From the NCBI RefSeq assembly GCF_004114535.1, contig NZ_LBJC01000005.1, forward strand, positions 310,001-374,000: a stretch of 64,000 bases of DNA, given 5' to 3'. Positions 26,529-35,253 of the stretch are shown in pieces. This DNA comes from Bradyrhizobium nanningense (lineage in GTDB: Bacteria; Pseudomonadota; Alphaproteobacteria; Rhizobiales; Xanthobacteraceae). Each line of letters opens with the position of its first letter. Position 1 is the first letter of the stretch. The notes under the pieces are model-generated. The model saw only the letters and a program-made list of their open reading frames with translations, was not told where the DNA came from and did no database searches. The position numbers and the translations under genes are program-made.

Positions 26529-26957
26529 ATGGCGTTGGCGAAAATGAGCGTGGCAGAGGTCGAGCAGTTCCTCCGTCACGAGTTTCCCCAGGCTTTTAGC
26601 GGCGACGACATTACGATCGAAAGCGCCGACGGCCAGACTTGCCTTTTGCGGCAGCGTTACAGCGCAAAGATGCTGCGGCCGGGCGGCACCGTGTCCGGCC
26701 CGACGCTGATGGCGCTGGCCGATTTCGCGATGTACGTGGTGCTCCTGTCCGCCATCGGGCCGATCGGGCTCGCCGTGACCACCAATCTCAACATCAATTT
26801 CCTGCGCAAAGGCCAGCCCGGCCAGGACGTGCTGGCCGAGGCGCGGCTGTTCAAGCTCGGCAAGCGGCTGGCGGTCGGGGAGGTGAAACTGTTGTCCGGC
26901 ACCTCGCCCGATCCGATCGCCCATGTCACCTCGACCTATTCCATTCCAAATGTTTGA
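26529..26957 (+). CDS. PaaI-family hotdog thioesterase
   Basis: 142 residues from ATG 26529 (GTG 26517 is an in-frame alternative). Hotdog fold with the HGG-like active-site region GGTVSGPTLMALADFAMYVVLL and LAVTTNLNINFLRKGQPGQDVLAEARLFKLGKRLAVGEV, typical of YbgC/PaaI-type acyl-CoA thioesterases. The glycine-aspartate pair (ALAD) supplies the usual catalytic acid. Divergent from the crotonase gene, so the pair may share regulation of acyl-CoA turnover. Confidence 0.87.
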   Translation: MALAKMSVAEVEQFLRHEFPQAFSGDDITIESADGQTCLLRQRYSAKMLRPGGTVSGPTLMALADFAMYVVLLSAIGPIGLAVTTNLNINFLRKGQPGQDVLAEARLFKLGKRLAVGEVKLLSGTSPDPIAHVTSTYSIPNV

Positions 26958-27029
26958 GCTTTTCGCAGGTAATATAGCACCATAATTTTAATGCATTGAT
27001 ATTGCTATGATAATTCTTGTGTCCGGGCA

Positions 27030-27058
27030 TTGACCGTTGCGTGTCACTTCTCTAGAAC
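27030..27058 (+). promoter_or_regulatory. sigma-70-type promoter of rplM
   Basis: TTGACC (27030-27035), 17-bp spacer and TAGAAC (27053-27058) lie 57 bp before the rplM start. It matches the housekeeping TTGACA-N17-TATAAT pattern at most positions. Confidence 0.55.
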
Positions 27059-27114
27059 CCGCGCAGTCCGGTGCGGTGTTCGCGCCGATGCTCCCCGTCC
27101 ACGGAAACTCTGAC

Positions 27115-27579
27115 ATGAAAACCTTTTCGGCAAAGCCGGCTGAGGTGACGAAGAAGTGGGTGCTGATCGACGCCAAGGGTCTGGTCGTCGGCCGTCTCGC
27201 CACCATTGTCGCCATGCGCCTGCGCGGCAAGCACCTCCCGACCTATACCCCGCACGTTGATTGCGGCGACAACGTCATCATCATCAACGCGCAGCATGCG
27301 GTCCTCACCGGTCGCAAGCGCGAGCAGAAGACCTACTACAAGCACACCGGCTATGTCGGCCACGTCAAGGAGCGCACCGCGCGCCAGATCCTCGAGGGCA
27401 AACATCCCGAGCGCGTGCTTGAGAAGGCCGTCGAGCGCATGATTCCGCGTGGCCCGCTCGGTCGCGTGCAGATGGGCAACCTCCGCGTTTACGGCGGCGC
27501 CGATCATCCGCACGAGGCGCAGCAGCCCGAGAAGATCGACATCGCCAAGTTGAACCGCAAGAACACGAGGGCCGCATAA
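27115..27579 (+). CDS. rplM: 50S ribosomal protein L13
   Basis: 154 residues from ATG 27115. Full-length L13: [80 protein letters not shown]13 binds 23S rRNA and is among the first proteins assembled on the large subunit. The rpsI start follows one base after the rplM stop codon, so the two are co-translated. Confidence 0.98.
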   Translation: MKTFSAKPAEVTKKWVLIDAKGLVVGRLATIVAMRLRGKHLPTYTPHVDCGDNVIIINAQHAVLTGRKREQKTYYKHTGYVGHVKERTARQILEGKHPERVLEKAVERMIPRGPLGRVQMGNLRVYGGADHPHEAQQPEKIDIAKLNRKNTRAA

Positions 27580-27580
27580 C

Positions 27581-28060
27581 ATGGCCGAATCCATCCAGTC
27601 GCTCGACCAGCTCTCGCAGCTCAAGACGGCGGCGGCGCCCGACGCGCCCAAGCACGAGAAGAAGGTCGACAAGTTCAACCGCGCCTATGCCACCGGCAAG
27701 CGCAAGGACGCGGTCGCCCGCGTCTGGATCAAGCCGGGCGCCGGCAAGGTCACCGTCAACTCGCGCGAGGTCGAGGTCTATTTCGCCCGTCCCGTGCTGC
27801 GCATGATGATCGAGCAGCCGTTCTCCGTGGCCCAGCGTTCGGGCCAGTACGACGTGATCTGCACCGTCGCCGGCGGCGGCCTGTCCGGCCAGGCCGGCGC
27901 GGTCCGTCACGGCATCTCCAAGGCGCTCACCTATTTCGAGCCGGAGCTGCGCACCGTGCTCAAGAAGGGCGGCTTCCTGACCCGCGACTCGCGCGTGGTC
28001 GAGCGCAAGAAGTACGGCAAGGCCAAGGCCCGCCGGTCCTTCCAGTTCTCGAAGCGTTAA
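27581..28060 (+). CDS. rpsI: 30S ribosomal protein S9
   Basis: 159 residues, S9 with an alphaproteobacterial N-terminal extension of about 35 residues. Key stretches: [42 protein letters not shown] and the terminal [18 protein letters not shown], whose C-terminal arginine contacts P-site tRNA. Second gene of the rplM-rpsI operon; a terminator follows at 28105. Confidence 0.98.
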   Translation: MAESIQSLDQLSQLKTAAAPDAPKHEKKVDKFNRAYATGKRKDAVARVWIKPGAGKVTVNSREVEVYFARPVLRMMIEQPFSVAQRSGQYDVICTVAGGGLSGQAGAVRHGISKALTYFEPELRTVLKKGGFLTRDSRVVERKKYGKAKARRSFQFSKR

Positions 28061-28104
28061 TCGCTTCTGTCGCATTCGCCGCGAAAGCGGCTTCAATGAG
28101 ATGC

Positions 28105-28134
28105 AAAAGGGCGCTGATTTCAGCGCCCTTTTTG
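28105..28134 (+). terminator. rho-independent terminator after rplM-rpsI
   Basis: AAAGGGCGCTG (28106-28116), loop ATTT, CAGCGCCCTTT (28121-28131) form an 11-bp stem followed by T residues (CCCTTTTTG). Confidence 0.9.
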
Positions 28135-28289
28135 CTGTTCGTTTGTACGCAAATTGATGGCGTGTTTCAGGAAAACTTGGCATCCCGCGAAAACCTGAAT
28201 GGAACCTGCCCGACCTAGCGTCGCCTTCGGAAGGGCGCGCAAATCGGATGTGCCGATCGCGTAACTGCTATGTTCTAGAGGGGGCCGAC

Positions 28290-29510
28290 ATGATGTCGCT
28301 CGATAGCATCACGCTCTATTTGGTCGCCACCATGGTTGCCGCACTGCTCGGCGCCATGATGGTGTTTTTCGGCAGGCAGGAGAACAGCCCTGCACTGAAA
28401 TGGTGGGGCACTGCCTATCTGCTCGGTGCCGCCTCCGTTGCGCTATGGACCGCGGCCGGCGACAGGCTGGGCCCGCATCTTTATCTCGCGCTGAACGCGG
28501 TCGGCTTCGTCGCCTGCGGCATGGTGTGGAACGCGGCGCGCGTCTTCCATGGCCGCAAGCCGAACTGGCCCGGCCTCGTGCTCGGCGCGCTCGCCTGGGT
28601 CGCCGCCGTGACATTGCTGGATCCCGCGGCATCCACGCTGCGCATGATCGTCGGTGCCGGCATCGTCTCGGTCTATGCGGCACTGACTGCGAGCGAGCTC
28701 TGGACCGAACGGCGCAAGAGCCTGCAACGACGCTGGCCGGCCTTCGTTATGCCGGTGATGCACGGCTGCGTGTTGATGCTGCCGATCGTGCTCGGCAGCT
28801 TTCTGCGTCCGCACGATGCCGGCTTCTCGTCGAGCATCTGGGTCACGGTGTTTGCGGTCGAGCTCATCCTCTATGCGGTCGGCACCGTGTTCGTGATCTT
28901 CATGCTGGTGTCGGAGCGCACGGTCACCGCCCACCGGACTGCCGCCTCGACCGACCCCCTGACCGGCATACTCAACCGGCGCGGCTTCTCGGAAGCCTGC
29001 AGCCGGGTGATCGAGCGCGAGGCCAAGGCCGGGCGTCCCGTCACCGTGATGATCTTCGACATCGATCACTTCAAGTCGATCAACGACCGCTTCGGCCATC
29101 CCGCCGGCGACGAGATGCTGAGACTGTTCTCGACTGTCGTCGTCAACAATTTGCGCATCTCCGACCTCTCGGGCCGCATCGGCGGCGAGGAATTCGCCGC
29201 GCTGTTGCCGTGCTCGCTTGAGGAAGGCGTGCTGGTGGCCGAGCGCGTGCGCGAGGCGTTCGAGACCTCCGGCGTCGTGGTCGATGAAGGTCCGGTCGAC
29301 ACCACCGTCAGCATCGGCGTCTCCGGTGGGCCCGCCGGCACCGAGCTCGAGGTGCTGCTGGCCTCGGCCGACACCGCGCTCTACCAGGCCAAGCGCGGCG
29401 GGCGTAACCGCGTCGAGGCGGCGGAGGAGCTGCCGCTGTCGCTGGAGAACTGGCGCCGCCAGAGCGCCGCGCGGCTGGGTGCAGCGCAGGCGCGGCCGGC
29501 CACCGCCTGA
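28290..29510 (+). CDS. membrane diguanylate cyclase (GGDEF)
   Basis: 406 residues from ATG 28290 (ATG 28293 is adjacent), preceded by AGAGGGGG. The first 215 residues form six or seven membrane helices (a 7TM-like sensor), followed by a GGDEF domain. The active site is GGEEF at 298-302. An inhibition site RxxD, R289-I-S-D292, lies exactly five residues before it, so product inhibition by cyclic-di-GMP is expected. Other motifs: FDIDHFKSINDRFGHPAGD. It produces cyclic-di-GMP from two GTP. A natural counterpart to the HD-GYP/PilZ operon at 9.1-11.7 kb. Confidence 0.93.
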   Translation: MMSLDSITLYLVATMVAALLGAMMVFFGRQENSPALKWWGTAYLLGAASVALWTAAGDRLGPHLYLALNAVGFVACGMVWNAARVFHGRKPNWPGLVLGALAWVAAVTLLDPAASTLRMIVGAGIVSVYAALTASELWTERRKSLQRRWPAFVMPVMHGCVLMLPIVLGSFLRPHDAGFSSSIWVTVFAVELILYAVGTVFVIFMLVSERTVTAHRTAASTDPLTGILNRRGFSEACSRVIEREAKAGRPVTVMIFDIDHFKSINDRFGHPAGDEMLRLFSTVVVNNLRISDLSGRIGGEEFAALLPCSLEEGVLVAERVREAFETSGVVVDEGPVDTTVSIGVSGGPAGTELEVLLASADTALYQAKRGGRNRVEAAEELPLSLENWRRQSAARLGAAQARPATA

Positions 29511-29569
29511 GGCGCGAGGCAGCGTTGCGGTAATGCTCTGTTTACCATTCGATCCCTACCATTGCGGTC

Positions 29570-29809
29570 ATGGAATCGATCCGCCCACAGAACCCGCAAG
29601 CTGCCCTGATGTCGCTCGAAGCCGCTGCGGCCTCGGCGCGCAGCGGTTTTGCCTGTCTGTTCTCGACCGCGGATGAATACGAGAGCGCGCTGATCACCGA
29701 GCGCCGCGCGCAAGGGCGCTACACGCAAAGCCGCCGCAGCACCTGGCCGCTCGCGCTGTTCGCCGGTTGCGCCCTCATCGTGGCGGGCACGGTTCTGCTG
29801 CTGGTCTGA
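29570..29809 (+). CDS. small hypothetical protein with C-terminal membrane helix
   Basis: 79 residues: a soluble Ala-rich helical N-terminus, then a C-terminal transmembrane helix (WPLALFAGCALIVAGTVLLLV). No signal peptide. Not a known family to me. It lies 59 bp downstream of the diguanylate cyclase and before a terminator at 29835, consistent with a real two-gene unit. Confidence 0.6.
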   Translation: MESIRPQNPQAALMSLEAAAASARSGFACLFSTADEYESALITERRAQGRYTQSRRSTWPLALFAGCALIVAGTVLLLV

Positions 29810-29834
29810 GAGATCTGCATTTTTGGGCCGACCA

Positions 29835-29861
29835 GGGCGCCGTTTCGGCGCCTTTTTCTTT
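29835..29861 (+). terminator. rho-independent terminator
   Basis: GGCGCCG-TTT-CGGCGCC (29836-29852) followed by TTTTTCTTTTT closes the diguanylate cyclase/small protein unit. Confidence 0.85.
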
Positions 29862-29911
29862 TTCGTCGGCTGCGGTAGACACGCCCATCGAACAAAAATG
29901 GGTGGAAACCG

Positions 29912-30208
29912 ATGATCACCGAGATCGCGCAAATCGACGTCAAGCCGGGCAGTGAGAAGGATTTCGAAGCGGCGGTCGCCAAGGCCAAGGCCGCCTTCGG
30001 CCGCTCCAAGGGCTTTCACGGCTTCGAGCTGCACAAGTCGATCGAGAAGCCGCAGCGCTACCGGCTGATGGTGAAATGGGCGACGCTGGAGAACCACACC
30101 GTCGATTTCCGTGGCTCGGAGAATTTCACCGAATGGCGCGGCCTCGTCGGCCAGTATTTCGCTTCGCCCCCGGAGGTCGAGCACACCGAAACCGTGCTGA
30201 CGACGTGA
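29912..30208 (+). CDS. antibiotic biosynthesis monooxygenase (ABM) domain protein
   Basis: 98 residues with the ferredoxin-like ABM fold: ITEIAQIDVKPGSEKDFEAAVAKAKAAF, GFHGFELHKSIEKPQRYRLMVKWATLENHTVDFRGSENF. Members include small monooxygenases and heme-degrading or quinol oxidising proteins that act as dimers; the substrate here is unknown. No cofactor-binding motif can be read because many members use none. It ends 4 bp before the convergent AI-2E-family gene. Confidence 0.85.
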   Translation: MITEIAQIDVKPGSEKDFEAAVAKAKAAFGRSKGFHGFELHKSIEKPQRYRLMVKWATLENHTVDFRGSENFTEWRGLVGQYFASPPEVEHTETVLTT

Positions 30209-30211
30209 GGA

Positions 30212-31345
30212 TTACGCCGCCTCCGCCAGAGGCGGCGTCTCATACGTCTTGAAATGGTCGATCATGACCTTGGCGATGGCGACCAGCGGTAGCGCCAGGG
30301 CCAGGCCCCAGATGCCGAACACGACGCCGAGCACGATCTGGAACGCGAACAGCGTGGCCGGCGGGATGTCTAGCGCCTGCCGCTGCAGGATCGGCGTCAG
30401 CACGTAGCTCTCCATGGCGTGCACGCCCATGAAGAGCAGAAAGGCCGACAGCGCCGGGATCCAGCCCGAGGCGAGGCTTGCCAGCACCACGATGACGCCG
30501 GCGATGATCGCCCCGACGGTCGGGATGAAGGCGAGCAGGCCGGCCTGAATCCCCAGGATGAACGAGCCGGGAATGCCAATGAGGGCGAGGCCAATCCAGG
30601 TCACCACGCCGACCGCGAGCATCACGATGATCTGCGCGATCAGCCAGCGCTCGAGGGTCTCAGCGATGCGGTCGATGATGAGGGCGACGCGGGTGCGATG
30701 CCTGGCCGGCGCCAGGAACACGAGGCCGTCGTGATAGACCGCGGGCTGGGCTGCGAAGGCGAAGCCCAGGAACAGCACGATGAAGATGTTGCCGACACCG
30801 TGGATGGTGCCGAGCAGCAGCTTGAAGGTCTGGCTCACGATCGCGCCGCCGCTGGAGGCCAGCGCGCCCGCGCCGGGCAAGGCACCGCGCGAGGGCGTCG
30901 CCGGCGCGGACGTCGTCTCCGACGGCGCGGTGCCGGAGGCGTCGGGCGCACCGTTGCCGAGATCGAAGAAGCTGGTGTCGATGCCGTGGTTGTCGAGGAA
31001 GGACCTGACGTTGGTGAGCTGCGATTTGAGGGTCTTGCTCAGCAGCGAAGCCTGCTCGGCAATGGTGGCGCCGCCGAGATAGGCGATGCCGGCGAGCATC
31101 AAGGCGAGCGCGGTGCAGACGATCGCGAGCCGCACGGCATGCGGCAGGGGCACACGGCGGCCGAGCGCGTTCGTCACCGCGTTGAGGCCGAGACCAAGCA
31201 GCATGCCGGTGAAGATCAGCAGCAAGGTGGCCGCGAAATACCAGGTGAAGGCGAGCAGTGCGGTGAACAGCACGACGCCGATGCCCCCGACCGAGATCGC
31301 CCAGGCGAGGTCGCCGCGGGTCCGGGAGCGTTCATCTTTGGACAT
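30212..31345 (-). CDS. AI-2E family transporter (PerM-like permease)
   Basis: 377 residues from ATG 31345; GTG 31351 adds two residues. About eight membrane helices: an N-terminal pair (GGIGVVLFTALLAFTWYFAATLLLIF), then an extramembrane helical region containing a low-complexity Ser/Ala/Pro insertion (about 125-160), and a C-terminal cluster (GVVTWIGLALIGIPGSFILGIQAGLLAFIPTVGAIIAG). The family exports or imports small molecules, with Na+/H+ antiport also reported; the specificity cannot be told. Family motif PTVGAIIAG is present. Confidence 0.88.
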   Translation of the reverse strand: MSKDERSRTRGDLAWAISVGGIGVVLFTALLAFTWYFAATLLLIFTGMLLGLGLNAVTNALGRRVPLPHAVRLAIVCTALALMLAGIAYLGGATIAEQASLLSKTLKSQLTNVRSFLDNHGIDTSFFDLGNGAPDASGTAPSETTSAPATPSRGALPGAGALASSGGAIVSQTFKLLLGTIHGVGNIFIVLFLGFAFAAQPAVYHDGLVFLAPARHRTRVALIIDRIAETLERWLIAQIIVMLAVGVVTWIGLALIGIPGSFILGIQAGLLAFIPTVGAIIAGVIVVLASLASGWIPALSAFLLFMGVHAMESYVLTPILQRQALDIPPATLFAFQIVLGVVFGIWGLALALPLVAIAKVMIDHFKTYETPPLAEAA

Positions 31346-31476
31346 GATCACATCGGGTCCTTTTCAGCGCAATGCGCTGCACTCTCTCGATAAACGCGCT
31401 TCCGATCAAGAGTGCGTCAACGCGCTGGTTTGACGCCGACGGTGCAGAGCGGTGAGGACAGGACAATGGGGGCGGA

Positions 31477-32187
31477 TTGAGCTTTATCAGCAAATGGGCC
31501 GGTCTGCTCGGGCTTCTGGCCGTGCTCGTGGTCGGCGACCAGATCCGGATCAACCGGCCCGGCCACAAATATCGCCTCACGGTCGAGGTGACGACGCCTG
31601 ACGGGATCAAGACCGGGTCCAGCATTCTGGCCGTTGTGCCCGACCGCAACTATAACCGCGGCGGCCGCACCACGACGCGCGGGGAGGCGGTGTTCGTCGA
31701 TCTCGGTGAAGAGCGCAGCAGAAGCAAGAATCTGGTGGCCTTGCTGGCGCATCGGCAGGACGCCAAGCTCGACCTCGACGACATCAACTATGTCGCGCTC
31801 CGCGCCTATGGCGCCGCGCATGACAACCGCATCTCGTTTAGCGATATCCACCGGCAGACCGGCGTCGTCCCGGTGCAGGGAGACCTCGTGCCGGTACTCG
31901 TGAGCTTTGGCGATCCCAACGATCCCGGGACCGCGCGTCTCGTTGCCGGCGACCATGCGGAGGCGGTTCTGGGGGAGGGCTATGCGATCCGTGGCCTTAA
32001 CGCCGAAGTCATGCCGAACGGGTTTTGGCCGATTGATTTCGGCGGGGCGCTCGGGGAGCCCGTAACGCGTGGCATCGAGGCGAAACTGCCCTGGCTGGCC
32101 GCGCCCGGCGATGGCGCGGCAACCGCGCTGAAGGCCGCCGGCCTGCCTGCCGGGGGCGAGGCCCGGGAGGCATTTGCGCGAAAATAG
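31477..32187 (+). CDS. hypothetical protein with N-terminal anchor
   Basis: 236 residues from TTG 31477 after GGGGGCGGA; the nearby ATG is out of frame. A hydrophobic start (GLLGLLAVLVVGD) suggests an anchor. The rest reads as a compact beta-rich domain (HKYRLTVEVTTPDGIKTGSSILAVV ... VVPVQGDLVPVLVSFGDPNDPGTARLV). I do not recognise the family. It is well structured and has a run of 236 codons with normal composition for this genome, so it is likely real. Confidence 0.7.
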   Translation: MSFISKWAGLLGLLAVLVVGDQIRINRPGHKYRLTVEVTTPDGIKTGSSILAVVPDRNYNRGGRTTTRGEAVFVDLGEERSRSKNLVALLAHRQDAKLDLDDINYVALRAYGAAHDNRISFSDIHRQTGVVPVQGDLVPVLVSFGDPNDPGTARLVAGDHAEAVLGEGYAIRGLNAEVMPNGFWPIDFGGALGEPVTRGIEAKLPWLAAPGDGAATALKAAGLPAGGEAREAFARK

Positions 32188-32278
32188 CATTGCCGTCCCG
32201 CGATCCCTTCTGTTGAATTTGTTCCATCGGAGGGGCATGTTTGGAGAATCGTCTTCACGGAGAGGCGCGGAACGACAG

Positions 32279-33052
32279 ATGAGAAAGCCGGTCGTCGGCG
32301 TGATCGGGAATGCCCATCGCGTCGAAAATCGATTTCAGGTCCAGATGGTGGGCGAGCGAAACTTGCGCGCCGTGGCCGAGGTCTCCGGCGGCTTGCCGGT
32401 GATGTTCGCGGGCTCGCCTGACATCACCGATATCGCAGCGCTGCTCGACACCGTCGACGGCATCATCCTCACCGGCGCACGGGCCAACGTGCATCCGACC
32501 CGATTCAACGTCGATCCCTGCGAGAAGCACGAGCCTTACGACATCCATCGCGACGAGGTGGCGCTCGCGCTCTCGGTCGCCTGCGTATCCCGCGGCATCC
32601 CGTTGTTCGGCATCTGCCGCGGCCTGCAGGAGATGAACGTCGCCTTCGGCGGCTCGCTGCATCCCGAGATCCGTGAAATTCCCGGCCGCATGAACCATCG
32701 CATGCCCCGGCTCGAGAACGGCGAGATCCATCCCGATCCGACCGTCGTGTTTGCCGACCGTCACGACGTCGACCTGACGCCGGGCGGGGCGTTCGCAAGA
32801 ATTCTCGGCTGCGAGAAAATCAGGGTCAATTCGCTGCACGGCCAGGGCATCCTCGATCCCGGCAAGCGCGTGCTGATCGAGGGCGTCGCCGAGGACGGCA
32901 CCATCGAGGCGATCCGCATCGCGGAAGCCCCGACCTTTGCGCTCGGCGTGCAATGGCACGCCGAATACGATCCCCAGCACAATCCGGTCAACCGCAAGCT
33001 GTTCGAGGCCTTTGGCGAAGCGCTGCTCGCGCGGCAGAAGGCGGCTGCGTAG
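32279..33052 (+). CDS. gamma-glutamyl-gamma-aminobutyrate hydrolase family (peptidase C26)
   Basis: 257 residues from ATG 32279. Class I glutamine amidotransferase fold of the PuuD type: GIILTGARANVHP, nucleophile in LFGICRGLQEMNVAFGG, and the His of FALGVQWHAEYDPQ with the following Glu. PuuD hydrolyses gamma-glutamyl-GABA in putrescine degradation; paralogues act on other gamma-glutamyl amides. The rest of the putrescine pathway is not nearby. It is followed directly by the repeat-rich gap. Confidence 0.88.
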   Translation: MRKPVVGVIGNAHRVENRFQVQMVGERNLRAVAEVSGGLPVMFAGSPDITDIAALLDTVDGIILTGARANVHPTRFNVDPCEKHEPYDIHRDEVALALSVACVSRGIPLFGICRGLQEMNVAFGGSLHPEIREIPGRMNHRMPRLENGEIHPDPTVVFADRHDVDLTPGGAFARILGCEKIRVNSLHGQGILDPGKRVLIEGVAEDGTIEAIRIAEAPTFALGVQWHAEYDPQHNPVNRKLFEAFGEALLARQKAAA

Positions 33053-33092
33053 GGCTGCTGGCGCCCTGGGAGAAGGCGGGCACGCCCGCGCC

Positions 33093-33296
33093 ACACCGTC
33101 ATTGCGAGCGCAGCGAAGCAATCCAGAATCTCTCCGCTGTGGAATCCAGTACACTGCGCCTTCTCGGTACGATCATTGCCGTCTCTGGAATACTGGATCG
33201 CCCGGTCCCGGCTCCGCCAAGGCTTCGCCGCGGCCCACACCTGCGCTCGGCGCGCCGAAGCTTCAGCGAAGGCGGCAAGCCGGGCGATGACAGCGA
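33093..33296. repeat. nested palindromic repeats (truncated and interrupted copies)
   Basis: CGTCATTGCGAGC (near 33099-33111) is the left arm of the element seen whole at 25536-25613, but its right arm is missing. Then an ATCGCCCGG...CCGGGCGAT pair (33197-33205 and 33280-33288) has a different palindromic unit of about 74 bp inserted between its arms; that insert has CCGCCAAGGCTTCGCCGC-like sequence related to the unit at 19131. Reads as repeats inserted into repeats. Confidence 0.55.
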
Positions 33297-33383
33297 GTGG
33301 GTGGCAGCAGACACGCCTTCTCCTTCTCGCGGCGCGTTCCGCCCGAGCTTTGCAGCTTCGTTTGCGCCCGATGAAGCCAAAGG

Positions 33384-33487
33384 GCGCAGGGAAGGCCGGG
33401 TGCCGGCGGCACCCGCAAGTCCGTGCGCGACAAGAGTTGCACACGGGGTGGACCACAGGTGATGCCGGCTCCCGGCCTTCCCTGCGC
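33384..33487. repeat. long hairpin, 24-bp arms, inside a gene-poor repeat region
   Basis: The 24-nt segments 33384-33407 and 33464-33487 are inverse copies with one mismatch (core GGAAGGCCGGG against CCCGGCCTTCC). The 56-nt loop contains a smaller stem CCGTG...CACGG. This is too long and stable to be chance in a non-coding stretch. It forms the first part of an element that extends to about 33960. Confidence 0.8.
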
Positions 33488-33960
33488 GGATGGTTTTAAC
33501 GGTGTCCTTCGTGCTCTCCTCGGGGAGCGATGCACTATTGCCCCCGTCGCCTTTGCGGATGATCGATGTGCGCACCCGGTCGGACCGCCGCATCACCGCT
33601 GAGACTTGACGCACAGACCCCGGGCGTCAGGACCACACGACTTCTCCGTCCGCGGACGATCCCGCCGAAACACCTGAAGGCTTGCGTGTGCTCGCTTCCA
33701 GGCATCAACGAAACCGCTGTGACCGCGCCGGGTCGTATCGCGCCGCCTGAAGACTCACGGTTGCCCGCCCTGTCGTCACGCATGCCGCGCCGGCGCTACC
33801 GCGTCCACCGCAACCCGGCCCGCATCTCGTGACGATCGCGAAGCGCCCCTTTGGTAGGGGCCGGGATAGGCGGCTGTATGCCACAAATCCGAAATTCGGG
33901 AAAGCGGAATATTTTTGAGGAGGTGACTTGACCAGCGTGTTTTGCCCGACGCCTCGCGAA
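33488..33960. repeat. non-coding repeat element, continuation
   Basis: No protein frame here looks genuine; six-frame readings are low-complexity Arg/Pro/Ser. Short inverted pairs occur: GTCCGCGGAC (palindrome near 33650), TCGTCACG (33773-33780) with CGTGACGA (33828-33835), and CCCCTTTGGTAGGGG near 33845. From memory, very similar stretches recur in many Bradyrhizobium and Rhodopseudomonas intergenic regions and are often mis-annotated as hypothetical proteins; I cannot verify that here. Confidence 0.5.
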
Positions 33961-34292
33961 CGGCCGCCTCGACCTCCGCTCGTCAATCCGGGGCGTCCTG
34001 AAAGCGCGAGCCCGGAATCCAACGTACGGCAGAGCATGCGGATGGATGGATTCAGGCCCTGCGTCCTCGCGCATGCATCCCGGAATGACGGAGGTTGTGG
34101 CGACGGTGACTCAGTCAACAGCTACGTCACTGCCGACGTGATCAGGGGCGCGCGAAGAGTCGTATCGCTTGTCGTCAAGTCGTCGCTTGCATGTTGGCTC
34201 ACTTTAAATAGCCAATGCGGTCCAGGGGTTGGGAATGTCAGACGTTCGACCCGATCGAAGTATCGCCGCGGCAAACCAGAACAATGGGTGCT

Positions 34293-34373
34293 GTAGGATG
34301 GGTTGAGCCTTGCGAAACCCATCATCGTCGCGTGACGGAAACGATGGGTATCGCTTCGCTCTACCCATCCTAC
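34293..34373. repeat. palindromic intergenic repeat (GTAGGATGGGT type), full copy
   Basis: GTAGGATGGGT (34293-34303) and ACCCATCCTAC (34363-34373) are perfect inverse ends, with AACCCATC / GATGGGTA inside. A partial copy of its left end, identical over 19 bases, is at 38535-38553. Confidence 0.8.
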
Positions 34374-34522
34374 GAGCTGTCGGCTACGGGCTCTGGCTAA
34401 ATGGCTCAAAGCGAGATCAGCACAGACAAGTGCAGCTCGACGGCTGCGTCGGGTTCAAACCTCTAGTTTCTTAGCGAAGTCGACGAAACTTGTCCCCAAT
34501 TTCCGCTGCGCTTGGTCTGCGG

Positions 34523-34687
34523 CTATTTCTTCAACAGTATTCCCATCGTTCGCGCCATTCGCCTTACTGATCCGGCGTAGCGGCCAAGTTCGGCGGCTAT
34601 CTTCGATGCGCCAACTCCCTGCCGGGCGAGCCTGACCAATCGTCGGACCTCCTGCTCGGCCCATTGCTTTGGCTTCGGTGTTTTCAT
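34523..34687 (-). CDS. small putative DNA-binding protein (HTH), 54 aa
   Basis: 54 residues from ATG 34687; a longer start at 34708 would add seven residues (MRVERRT). Very basic, with a helix-turn-helix-like core WAEQEVRRLVRLARQGVGAS-KIAAELGR-YAGSVRRMARTMGI, similar in style to Sigma-70 region-4 or GcrA/homeodomain-like small proteins frequent in Bradyrhizobium. A regulator role is inferred only from the fold. It is one of few plausible genes in a 3.3-kb gap; there is no partner gene. Confidence 0.6.
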   Translation of the reverse strand: MKTPKPKQWAEQEVRRLVRLARQGVGASKIAAELGRYAGSVRRMARTMGILLKK

Positions 34688-35061
34688 GGTGCGGCGCTCG
34701 ACCCGCACCAGTTAATCAGTGCGCCTGGTTGTCAGCACTTGGGAAATTTACGGGTGGCGCGCTTGGCGTAAACCCCGCGGAGCCGGGTGTCGTCCCGACG
34801 CGCCCGCTTGGGAGTTGCCCGCAAAATTCAACATGCTGCGCATGGCTGGAAGATACCGACGTCAGCTATGAGCTTCGGTTATATGCCCATCCTCGTGCGC
34901 CGCGCTGGGCCTAGTGGGCTGTCTGATCGCTTGATCGATTTGGGCTTTACGTGTGGCGGGTTTCACCAAACAGCGTAAGAGTACCTTGTTGTGGGCTCGG
35001 CAGATGCATTCTGCTTCCTTGTCGCTCGGACAAGAGGCGGCGGGTCCTGCCAGTTACCTTT
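34688..35061. other. gene-poor stretch, nothing recognised
   Basis: 374 bp between two small reverse-strand genes. Possible frames are short and read like random sequence. No clear palindromic repeat, tRNA or terminator is visible. Confidence 0.5.
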
Positions 35062-35253
35062 CTAGCTGATGATCTCCTTGACCTTGATGCCGCGCAAGGC
35101 TTCGATGCAATCGGCCACCAAATGCAAGAGTTCTTGCCGCTTTATGCTTTTCACTTGGCGGCCTTCCATATTGGTGAGAATGAATCTCGCCATCTCATAG
35201 GCGACTTCAAACTGCGATTTGCCGGTAACCGCGACATCGATTTTTTCTGCCAT
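35062..35253 (-). CDS. small hypothetical protein, 63 aa
   Basis: 63 residues, MAEKIDVAVTGKSQFEVAYE start. Contains a coherent amphipathic helix (EVAYEMARFILTNM) and a KRQELLHLVADCIEALRGIKVKEIIS C-terminus, i.e. good protein-like composition. No known family to me; no signal peptide. ATG 35253 follows GCGGGGAGC. A real but unclassified small protein is the best reading. Confidence 0.55.
   Translation of the reverse strand: MAEKIDVAVTGKSQFEVAYEMARFILTNMEGRQVKSIKRQELLHLVADCIEALRGIKVKEIIS

Noticed and set aside
33053..33960. Frames of 100-230 codons in the repeat region (both strands)
   Set aside because: Low-complexity Arg/Pro/Ser, overlapping on both strands, no start signals, coincide with palindromic repeats.
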